Below, piece after piece: positions 52,894-61,212 of a DNA stretch of 64,000 bases. This DNA is from Rhynchopus sp. YZ270_cl-10 (taxonomy: Eukaryota > Euglenozoa > Diplonemea > Diplonemida > Diplonemidae), in assembly GCA_964035575.1 (NCBI GenBank), contig OZ037931.1, positions 691,567 to 755,566 of the forward strand. The letters are read 5' to 3'. Each line of letters begins with the position of its first letter. Position 1 is the stretch's first letter. Under the pieces are notes generated by a model. It was not told where the DNA came from. It worked only from the letters and a program-made list of their open reading frames with translations, and made no database searches. The position numbers and the translations under genes were made by a program.

Positions 52894-53111
52894 TGACCCA
52901 AAAGTAAAATAAAAACGAAACAAAACAAAACAAAACGAAAGAAAAATAAAAGGTAAGAAAGTGAAAGTCCTGAAGTAGAGATGATGATGTGTGGGAAGGG
53001 AGGAGCGATGAAAATAGATACAGCAAGGCCAAAAGTATGGGGTGTGGAGAGAGGGTACTTTTATGAGTATGATCAATGATAAAAAAAAAGGGGGGGTGAC
53101 ACCATGCATGT

Positions 53112-54269
53112 TTAACCAATCTCATTCTGGCTGATTGTAATTGGCTCGCTTACGGGGTGTACGTCTTCGTCACCACCGGGCCCCTCCTCTGCAGTACCCT
53201 CCGCTGCAGTACCCCCAAGCAAAGAGTCCACCTGCGAGACGACATCAGGTGACATCAAGGTTTCCATGGAGAAGTCGCAAGTTATTGAGACGTCAACAGG
53301 GGGCAGCAAAGCAACCCGCACCTCGAAGAAGACCCCCATCCACGGTACGCATTTTGGTGCCACAGAAGAGTCCCACGACCTTGGGAGGGAGTAATGCTTG
53401 ATGTACTCCCCAGGAGGGCAGCTGGACTCTTCACCGAAGTCCCTCTGCAGCTTCAGGGTAACATCCCTGTCGCTTACCTTTACCGAGCAGGTTTTAAAAA
53501 CCCCCTCGACAGCCACACAGTGCATCATGTTGGTCGTGTTCTTTGTTTTTGCCAGGTTTGGAAACGTGTATGCAGGTGCGGCAGGGGTTGCGCCCGTTGT
53601 TCTTCTTCTCTTTGTATCCTGGGTTTTGGGTGTTCTGGGCGTTGTCGGTGTTTTCTGTGTTCTGGGCGTTGTCGGTGTTTTGGGTGTCATTGGTGTTGCA
53701 ACCTCCTCATCCTCCTCCTCCTCCTCCTCGTCGTCCTCCTCGTCACTGTCGTCAGCTTCTTTGCCAAGCTCTTGGTAGATGCTGAGCATGCTACACTGCT
53801 TGTATTTGGGCAGCAAGCCCTGCATCATGAGGTCATACACAGGGTGGCGGGTGTTGTTCTCATTCTCCCAAGCCCTGATCACACTGTCACGGAGTACGAG
53901 GCCAGCGTAGCTCGTCACACATTTTTTGTCCTGGCGCTTAGTGTAGGAGTACACATTCGGTTTCGCGTGCTTGGGGTCGTTCACGAGTCTGGCGTCCACT
54001 TTCTCGAGCTTGTTCAGCTTGCTGTTCTTCTGCTTCTTCCCAAAAAGCGTGGCAATGGCGGTGGTGGTGTTCGGGGTGTTCGTGTGGATACGTTTCCCCG
54101 TAACCTTCATCAACAACTTCCGGATTCTCGGCCCTTCCAGAACACACCCCGTCTTGCCGGAGTCCTCCTCCTCTTTATCCGTTGCTTTCCTCACCCAACA
54201 GCAGAGGAAGTCGTGGAAGTATTCTGCGTCTAAATCAGAAGAAGCACCACGAGAGCGTTTTCCAGGCAT
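53112..54269 (-). CDS. Transposon protein 2, unidentified (385 aa)
   Basis: Basic N-terminus with GYFHDFLCCWVRK-like sequence (AEYFHDFLCCWVRKATDKEE), conserved in the decayed copy. A central acidic run (DDEEEEEEDEE) and a Thr-Pro-rich stretch (TPKTPTTPRTQKTPTTPRTP) resemble a phospho-regulated linker. The C-terminal domain (GVFFEVRVALLPPVDVSITC) ends in an acidic tail. Transcribed from near the palindrome centre toward protein 1; the stop is 218 bp before the protein 1 start, so the two may be co-regulated. No family recognised. Confidence 0.75.
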   Translation of the reverse strand: MPGKRSRGASSDLDAEYFHDFLCCWVRKATDKEEEDSGKTGCVLEGPRIRKLLMKVTGKRIHTNTPNTTTAIATLFGKKQKNSKLNKLEKVDARLVNDPKHAKPNVYSYTKRQDKKCVTSYAGLVLRDSVIRAWENENNTRHPVYDLMMQGLLPKYKQCSMLSIYQELGKEADDSDEEDDEEEEEEDEEVATPMTPKTPTTPRTQKTPTTPRTPKTQDTKRRRTTGATPAAPAYTFPNLAKTKNTTNMMHCVAVEGVFKTCSVKVSDRDVTLKLQRDFGEESSCPPGEYIKHYSLPRSWDSSVAPKCVPWMGVFFEVRVALLPPVDVSITCDFSMETLMSPDVVSQVDSLLGGTAAEGTAEEGPGGDEDVHPVSEPITISQNEIG

Positions 54270-54498
54270 GGTCAGGAAGAATTAACAAAGGAATTCTGTT
54301 GGGAGGTAGAAAGATGCTGATATTGAAGGGCCTGAAAAACAATTTGCAAAAATCCCCCCTCCTTTTTTTTTTGTTTTGTTTTGTTCTTGAAAATGAAACA
54401 AACAAAAGGAGGGGGGTTTTTGCAATTTGTTTCAGGCCCTTCAATATCAGCAGCTTTTCTACCTCCCAACAGAGTTCCTTTAGTAAGTCTTCCTGACC
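54270..54498. repeat. Large palindrome at the centre of the inverted duplication
   Basis: About 95-100 bp arms (GGTCAGGAAGA...GTTGGGAGGTAGAAA...GAAGGGCCTGAAA...GCAAAAA CCCCCCTCC) pair almost perfectly around a T-rich/A-rich loop of about 45 nt near 54385. The arms continue outward as the functional gene on the left and the decayed copy on the right. Confidence 0.9.
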
Positions 54499-55320
54499 AT
54501 GTGCACACCTGGAAAACGCGCTCGTGATAGTGCTTCTTCTTTAGACACCGGATACTTCCACGACTTCCTCTGCTGCTGGGTGAGGAAATCAACGGATAAA
54601 GAGGAGGAGGACGGTGTGTTCTGGAAGGGCCGAGATTCCGGAAGTTGTCGATGAAGGTTACGGGGAAACGTATCCCCACGAACACCCCGAACACCAGCGC
54701 CGCCATGGCCATCCTTTTTGGGAAGAAGCAGAAGAACAACAAACAGAATAAGCTCGACAAAGTGGACGCGAAACTCGTGAACAACCCTAAGCATGAGAAA
54801 CCAAATGTGTACGTACTCCTTCACTAAGCGGCAGGGCGGAAAATATAAGACGAGCTACGTTGGCGTCACACTCAGCAACACTGTGATCAGGGCTTGGGAG
54901 AATGAGAACGCCCGCAACGGTGTGTATCAGATCATGATGCAGGGCTTGCTGCCCAAGTACAGGCAGTGCAGCATGCTGAGCATCTACGAAGAGCTTGGCA
55001 ATGAAGCTGACGACAGTGACGAGGAGGAGGAGGTTGCAACAGCAATGACACCCAAAACCCTTGCCGCACCTGCATACACAAGTTTCCAAACCTGGCAAAA
55101 ACAAAGAACACCACAAACATGCTGCACTGTGTGGCTGTGGAGGGGTTTTTTAAAAGTGAAGTTCTTCCTTTAAAACCTGCTCGGTAAAGGTAAGCGACAG
55201 GGATGTTACCCTGAAGCTGCAGAGGGACTTCGGTGAAGAGTCCAGCTGCCCTCCTGGGGAGTACATCAAGCATTACTCCCTCCCAAGGTCGTGGGACTCT
55301 TCTGTGGCACCAAAATGAGA
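54499..55320 (+). pseudogene. Inverted, broken copy of transposon protein 2
   Basis: Begins MCTPGKRARDSASSLD, GYFHDFLCCWVRKSTDKEEE. A deletion shifts the frame after about 38 codons. Sequence resumes in another frame (MKVTGKRIPTNTPNT, GKKQKNNKQNKLDKVDAKLV), then a third (YSFTKRQGGKYKTSYVGVTL...LPKYRQCSMLSIYEELGNEA). It lacks the Thr-Pro repeats and has further breaks near 55150. The C-terminal region is deleted after SWDSSVAPK. Confidence 0.9.
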
Positions 55321-55475
55321 TTGGTTAAACATGCATGGTGTCACCCCCTCATCATTGATGAGGACTTTCACTTTCTTACCTTTTATTTTCCTTTTGTTTC
55401 GTTTTTTTTTTTTTTTTTTGGGTCAATGCCACGCCGTGCACGCAATACTGATGTTGAGGATGCTGTTATCCCCCC
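55321..55475 (+). pseudogene. 5' flank and first codons of transposon protein 1, inverted stub
   Basis: Matches the complement of about 52850-53115, with an internal deletion: the intergenic ACATGCATGGTGTCACCCC, the T-rich leader, and MPRRARNTDVEDAVI. Homology stops abruptly at about 55472. Confidence 0.85.
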
Positions 55476-55869
55476 CAAAATTTGCCGTGGTAGGTCTTAA
55501 AATAGCCCAAAAAATCCAAAGAAACCCCCAGAAATACATGTTCGAGAAAAGATTGTGAGGTCAAATTTTGAGGCAAAATACGGTTATTTTGGTGTACCCA
55601 GTGCACTATAGTACAAGACGAATTTTGATCAAAATAAATATTTTTCCCCCCCAACAAATTTTTTTGTCGGCCCAAAAAAAAAAAAAAAAAATTTTTTTTT
55701 TTTGAGTCCGAAAAGCACCCAGCCCACGTAATTTCGTACCCTAGGGTCCGTAATTACGTACCCTAGGGTCCGTAATTACGGACCCTAGGGTACGTAATGA
55801 CACTCCGTAAAGAGGGACCCTCCTAACATGCCGTTTTACGGACCCTCGGGGTGTGCGGACCCCGCCGTG
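55476..55869. repeat. Right subterminal and terminal region of the transposon
   Basis: An AT-rich stretch, then alternating CCTAGGGTCCGTAATTACG/ GTACCCTAGGGTCCGTAATT units at 55735-55800, and the right terminal inverted repeat ending CCCCGCCGTG at 55869. Confidence 0.75.
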
Positions 55870-56281
55870 TAGCTAAGCAGCTTTGCTGCGTCTTGGGAGG
55901 TCTAGGAGAAATGATTACACATGATCAATGGTTTGATAACATGATTAGGGCGTGAACCTCTTTGCAACATATCAGTATATTCACTTTTCTCCACTTTGCT
56001 TCGGCAAGGATGGAAAGGGGAAAGACGGTACGGGAACTCTCTCTCTCTCTCTCTGGCCCCCCTTTTTTTTTTCTGGATTTTTTTTGTGTGTGTTTGTGGC
56101 TCGTGTTTTTTTTTAGTTCTTTTTATATACCTTGCATCTGTAGACTATGTACGATAGGTCCATCTTTGTTTTACGTATCTGCAGGCTTTCGCACACTGTC
56201 AACCCTTTCACCTGCTGTGAGCGGTGGGGGTATTTTGTGCCGTCTCTTGGTTGTTGTTTTCGTTTTGATGCTGTACGATCA

Positions 56282-56430
56282 CAATTGTGATAAAGGTGAC
56301 TAAAGCACGACAGGCTCCAAAAAGGATCCAAAAATACAACAAAAAAGATTGATGAATAACCAATGTGCAAAACATTAAGTAATCTAATCAGACTAAAGCA
56401 TGAGAGGCTTTTAGGTTCATCTTAGTAACG
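56282..56430 (+). repeat. Composite repeat G, copy 2
   Basis: AAGGTGACTAAAGCACGACA, AAAAATACAACAAAAAAGA, TTGATGAATAACCAATGTGC, AAAACATTAAGTAATCTAAT, then GACTAAAGCATGAGAGGCTT and TTAGGTTCATCTTAGTAA. Confidence 0.8.
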
Positions 56431-57561
56431 TTTCTTCCAATATGTCTGAAGTGTCTGCAACAAAATCAAAACCATATTTAACGACACACATTTAGGCATG
56501 AAGTGTCACCGTCTGGTGCATATCTCAGCCTTTTTCAAGTCTTTCAGAAACCTCGGTGTTGAGAGAAACGGTGTAAAAAATGGGTGAACTCATATCGAAA
56601 TAAATAAATACCACAGGTGTGTTGCGGGGGTCTGGGACTTCACAACTTTTTACAACTTTTTTCACAACACAGTATTTGCCATGTTTAGGTGAAGAGTTTG
56701 TGAATTGAAAATGAATTTTTTTTTGTATTTTCCACCCCGGAACACACCAACACGAAGAGAAAAAAAAAATTAAACAGTGCAGCAGCGTAGCTTGGTGCAT
56801 CCTGGTCCTAAGAAGGCAAGGGGAGGGGTTGTAAATCAAACCACATATCCATCGTTTCAAACCATCGAAGCATCTTTCCCTCCCCCTTTTTTTCTTCCCC
56901 TCGAAGTTGTCACTGACACTTCTTTTGTCTAAAACATTTAAAAAAATTTTTTTTTCTTTTCTTCCCCCCCTCCAGATGTTAGTGCTCGTGAGAGCGAATA
57001 TATCTTTCAAGTTTTGTTCTCTTTCCCGTGTCTGCGTGAGGTGACCATGTTTTGCAACTTACTTTTTTTTTGGTGCGCATCTGTTGAGATTCACGATTCC
57101 ACCTTCGGATACCCTGTACTCTGTATGGGCAAAGTTCTCCAGAAGATGTTTTTTTAATGACTTTTTGTGTTCCAACTCTCCAGGGAGTGGCTCCGCAGGG
57201 GGAGCCGTGAGTCCAGCAAGGAGCGGCATCGAAGCATTCTTTATTTCTTTCCTTTTTTTTCTTCTTCTTAAGTTTGGGTACATTGTGCACCCTATTATAC
57301 CTTTCTATTTCAGTAGAATAGTTAGTATATGAAACAATTTTTTCTTCTTCTTCCTCTTCAGGATTTTGTTCCTGGATTGGTTGTGCGAAAAAGAAAAAAA
57401 ATATGTGCCGGCTGTCTTTGGCACAGAAAACCAACAGAATTCTAAAATAAAATTTGAAAAAAAAAACAGAAGAGCAGTCACAGCAGACCCCTTCACCGCC
57501 TTTCTGGTTTGGGTGTATTATCCTGGTAAATGTGTTTTTTTGTCGAGAAATGGTGTATCCT

Positions 57562-57687
57562 CCACCTGATTTTTACCCCGCGTATAGGCGCGTATAGCGC
57601 GTAAAGGTGCGTAACGCTGGGAAAAATGGGTGGGGTTTGGCCTATACGGGCCTTTACGCGCCTATACGCGGGGTAAAAATCAGGTGG
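57562..57687. mobile_element. 126-bp inverted-repeat element, 5-bp duplication ATCCT
   Basis: 34-bp essentially perfect terminal repeats beginning CCACCTGATTTTTACCCCGC. ATCCT lies at 57557-57561 and 57688-57692. Internal near-repeats of GCGTATAG/GCGCGTA. No coding capacity. Confidence 0.88.
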
Positions 57688-58777
57688 ATCCTTTTTAAGG
57701 TTTTCCTTTCATATTCTCGACGACACTAAGGGTATAACGCCGCCCCGAAAGTTTGAAATGCATGATGAATTTTTTTTTTTGACGTGTCAATATTTCACAT
57801 AGAGCTCAAACTACCTTTAAGCAAGATGTGTGTGCACAAGATGCATATCCACCTTACAAGGTTTCATTAGTATTTAGAAGTATTATATGGTAATATGAAA
57901 CAATAGATTTGTTTGTCGATAAAGATAAAATTCGACAAGGAATCCGTGGCTGAATGTTATGTTTAAGGTTGGGTTCGAGAGGCTTAGGTTCATTGTACAC
58001 TTTTCTTCGGGGGTCGACTCTGGGAGGAAAAAGGCTCTGACACTCCGGGATTCGATATTTTTTGTTCGACAACCCACGGAGTGTTAATGCCTGCGTCCCA
58101 GAGGCGTTTTGCACTTCATCAGCTTCACTTTCTTTGAGTGAAGGGCCTCGGTCCATTTGACGGCACCCCCTGGCTTATAGACTACGACCGTTGTCTAATT
58201 TTTACGCATCCGCGTCACACCACGTCCATGCTCCAACTACATTTTGTGCCAAAAAATTACGAACTCACTGACTGGGAAAATGACATTAACACCGACACCT
58301 TGCAGAATATCACGCGCAAGACTTTTGTTCCGTCACTTCTCTTAAGAACGTTTTTATCAAATTACACTCCTTTTCCTGTGTTATATCTGGGGAGTTTTTT
58401 TTTTTTTTTTTTTTGCTTTATGCTCTGGGAACATTTTTGTTGATCCCTCACCATACACTATCAATTTATTGATTGCATATGATGAAAACACTTTATGATC
58501 TTCAATATGACTAAAGCACACAGAGCTTAGGTTTCATCTCACCAGCCTCTCCATCCTTTTTCCAACTTTTGTTTCCTTCAATTTTCAGTACTTTTTTTTG
58601 GTTTTTTTAAACCGCGTACTATTGAAAGCGCGTCTTGATGATACGTGCACTTCATTGTATTCGAAAATGCACAGCTCTTAAGGATTCAAGGCTAGCAGAG
58701 CAATATGCAGCTCTTGGAAACAAAAGGGGGTATTGGAGGGTACCATTTGGGAGTCAATGCTATTTCTTTCAAACTGG

Positions 58778-58930
58778 AAGCCAGCGCAGCTGAAGCTGTG
58801 CGATAACGATGATAAGGTGACTAAGCACGACAAAAAAATACAACAAAAAATATTGATGAATAACCAATGTTCAAAACATTAAGTAATCTAATCAGACTAC
58901 GAGAGGTGCTTAGGATCATCTTATAAATGT
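58778..58930 (+). repeat. Composite repeat G, copy 3
   Basis: GAAGCCAGCGCAGCTGAAGC, GCGATAACGATGATAAGGTG, ACTAAGCACGAC, ATTGATGAATAACCAATGTT, CAAAACATTAAGTAATCTAA, then CTACGAGAGGTGCTTAGGAT and CATCTTATAAA. Confidence 0.8.
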
Positions 58931-59772
58931 TTCTTTCTTTTCATGATGCTATAATGCCTATGATAGGTGAGTGAAACGACACCTCTCCCCTTTCCCCTGT
59001 CAGATGTGTGTGTGTGTATGTGTGTTTGATAACTAGTAGGGGTAATTCTTGCTCAGAATATGGCCCCATGTGTATGTGTGTGTGTGCACGGTGTAGGAAA
59101 GGCAAACCTTCCTCTCCTTAGCCCTGCCGACCCTATTTTCAGCTTCCAGGACCAAGCGTCAATCTTTCTTAGTTTGCACAAAAAAAAATCAATTAAATTC
59201 TTCAGTGCACATCTTTCAACAGCTCTTTTATGAATCCTGGTGTTGGGGTTCTCGCTTTTATCTATTCATCACATAGTTTCCAATACATTATCATGTGGGT
59301 CCAGCAAGCACGTTTCCCCCCCTTTTTTTTGGGGGGGATTCTTTTTTTACATTCCGGTAGTGTTCAAAACCCACAGATTGAGTCAAATTTCGCTAAGAGA
59401 GGTTTATTTTTGTGCACCCGCTCTTTGCTTTCTTATTCGGGGGAGGGGGGGCTGGCAGTACAGTATACTATCAGCCTTGGAGGTGTGCCTGCAATTAATA
59501 AAGCACCAAAACCTTAACATTCTTTATCGGTTTTTTTATTTCTACCTCCCTCCGCCCCTACTCAAATCCTCTCAAAATCCACTCAATATCCCAGAACCTT
59601 TTAAAAAAACTTAGTGGAGTTCATCCTCGGGTGTCTACACTAATACAACCAAGTTTTCAAAAAAAAACACACATACTCTCTTTCTCTCTCTCTTTCTTGC
59701 TCCCTCCTCTCCACGCCGCTCCGATTTTGTTTTGTTTTGTTAAAAAAACCCCCTTCTTTTCATTTAAAAAAA

Positions 59773-61212
59773 ATGCCTGTAGTTGATGCCGAAGGAAAGT
59801 TCTGTAAGAGGGTGATCAGCAAGTCGTCTGTTCCCTGGTATAAGGAGTTTAAGAGTGTGGTGTCGTACCGGTCGCTGTTGGAGGAGGAGGTGGACGCGTT
59901 TTGGTCGTTTGACAATGAGGCCAGGGCGGAGCATGGTGCATTGCTGGAGTGCATTGAGGCTGCAGGGTCGTGCTATGCTGTGTTGGGTGGCGCTGCCTCG
60001 CTGGGAATCCACTTTTCTGAAATTCCGTTGACAATTGATGTCGCATTCCCTCCAACCGGATCGTCGACAGTCCCTTACGAAGCGCAGTCAGCAGAACTCA
60101 TTGGGCTTCTCGCGGAATCGAACTCACGCTCCGAACCTTATTCCTACAACGTTACCTCTATCGTGAGCGACCGTGAATTCGTTGTTGAAATCGAAGGGGG
60201 AAGTAGTACATCGTCTGTTTCAGTGCTGCTTCATCCGCCGTCTTTTGTTTCGCTTTCCCGCCGTCTTCAAAATGAAGGGAACAGAAGGCAAGATCTTCGC
60301 AAAATTGTGAAAGTGGTAGGGCAGGTTCTCCGGCAGTCAAACCTTCTGAATAATAGCGGCGGGATTTCAGAGTTGGGGCTCTTTGTGTTGGTGTTGTCTG
60401 CACTGAAGAGCATTGAGGCGGACCACATCGGGGATGACAATGGAACCAAGGCGTTGATTCTGTTGGTTCTTGAGAGGCTTGGGAATTCATTTGACCATAA
60501 TGTGCTGATGGCAACACTGTTGGGCCCGGCTCCCAGGCTGGACTCAGGATTGGGTAAAGCATTGGTCAATAAGGCTGACCCAAATTCAATGAAAATTCCG
60601 GTTCTTTTCGTTCAGGACCCTTCTGTCGCGGTGCCTACACAAGCTCCGTCGGAAGAGAACAATTTTTTGTCGTGCCACAACCTGACCGCAAACTGCACCA
60701 GATTCATCCAGGTGCGTGAGGTGTTCAAATACTGTCTGACGATGTTGGTGAAGTGGCAGCACACAGGGAACACCAAGCAGAGTGGGAAGACGCCCTATGC
60801 ATACAAAGGGAAGAGCCCGTTGTCGAGCATCATCTCCTTCAAACACCTTGTACTGCGGGATAAGGAGGGCGCGAAGAAGGAGAAGGAGGCGAAAGCGAAG
60901 TCCGAGCCCGGGGTGAGCCCCTCGTCTTCTGCAGGATCGGGGTCTTCCGCGACTGCGACGTTTCAAGAGGAGAAGGATGGAGGTGATGTTGTGAAGGAGA
61001 AGGACGCTATCGCTCAGATCGTTCACACAGAGGAAGAGCCAGCAGCACCCTCTGTCAAGGCTGATGTGGCCGTGGAGTTCCCTGTCGTCGCGGCAGTCAC
61101 GCCAGTGCTCCAGGTGGCCCCTGTCTCGCACTTCAACGCCTTCCCGGCACTCCCCAGTTTCTTCGCATTCGACGGGAACATCTGGAGTCAAGGAGCCACA
61201 GCTGAATGGTGA
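59773..61212 (+). CDS. Trf4/PAPD5-like non-canonical poly(A) polymerase homologue, probably catalytically dead (479 aa)
   Basis: Intronless; ATG after a CT-rich leader. The N-terminal LLEEEVDAFWSFDNEARAEH then AVLGGAASLGIHFSEIPLTI lines up with the nucleotidyltransferase GS...SDIDL region of Trf4-type enzymes. The middle LRKIVKVVGQVLRQSNLLNN then SGGISELGLFVLVLSALK matches their central domain (GGISSYSL-type). NFLSCHNLTANCTRFIQVRE then VFKYCLTML matches the nucleotide-recognition motif. Catalytic positions are changed: GS is GG, the DxD pair is T87-x-D89, and the third Asp is about L152. The C-terminal about 120 residues are low-complexity Lys/Glu/Ser/Ala. Probably a scaffold or regulatory paralogue of a TRAMP-type enzyme. 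Confidence 0.75.
   Translation: MPVVDAEGKFCKRVISKSSVPWYKEFKSVVSYRSLLEEEVDAFWSFDNEARAEHGALLECIEAAGSCYAVLGGAASLGIHFSEIPLTIDVAFPPTGSSTVPYEAQSAELIGLLAESNSRSEPYSYNVTSIVSDREFVVEIEGGSSTSSVSVLLHPPSFVSLSRRLQNEGNRRQDLRKIVKVVGQVLRQSNLLNNSGGISELGLFVLVLSALKSIEADHIGDDNGTKALILLVLERLGNSFDHNVLMATLLGPAPRLDSGLGKALVNKADPNSMKIPVLFVQDPSVAVPTQAPSEENNFLSCHNLTANCTRFIQVREVFKYCLTMLVKWQHTGNTKQSGKTPYAYKGKSPLSSIISFKHLVLRDKEGAKKEKEAKAKSEPGVSPSSSAGSGSSATATFQEEKDGGDVVKEKDAIAQIVHTEEEPAAPSVKADVAVEFPVVAAVTPVLQVAPVSHFNAFPALPSFFAFDGNIWSQGATAEW

Larger units (their letters stand above)
50067..55869. mobile_element. 5.8-kb DNA transposon with two minus-strand genes
   Basis: Terminal inverted repeats of about 35 bp begin CACGGCGGGGTCC at 50067 and end with its complement at 55869, one mismatch and one indel. 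TA is adjacent on both sides, a possible 2-bp duplication. Many subterminal copies of AGGGTCCGTAATTACGGACC lie at both ends (50088-50165, 55735-55860). An 82-bp direct repeat lies at 50154-50235 and 50692-50775. It carries two genes on the minus strand plus an inverted, decayed partial copy of both. CAC-termini with subterminal repeats recall CACTA elements, but I find no transposase signature to prove it. Confidence 0.85.
55870..59772. repeat. Spacer with composite repeats G, H, I and D
   Basis: G copies at 56282-56430 and 58778-58930; H at 57277-57343; L at about 57826-57860; small element at 57562-57687; GGGTTCGA-type hairpin plus A at about 58045-58130; C at 58506-58540; I at 59024-59084; D at 59611-59659. 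A weak open stretch at about 58140-58335 (GPFDGTPWLIDYDRCLIFTH) may be a gene fragment but has no support beyond composition. Confidence 0.6.

Noticed and set aside
52894-53109. 72-residue extension upstream of transposon protein 1
   Set aside because: Phe/Leu/Ser-rich translation of the T/C-rich leader; the decayed inverted copy shows conservation beginning at MPRRARN.
51343-54233. Plus-strand frames of 276 and 279 aa inside the transposon
   Set aside because: Antisense to the two transposon genes; the inverted duplicate preserves homology to the minus-strand frames.
47550-58070. tRNA genes suggested by GGGTTCGA hairpins
   Set aside because: No acceptor stem, anticodon arm or A box could be found around any copy; treated as part of the repeat modules.
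58138-58443. 101-aa frame starting MKGLGPFDGTPWLI
   Set aside because: Starts inside repeat sequence and ends in a poly-Phe T run; too little support to call a gene, mentioned only as a possible fragment.
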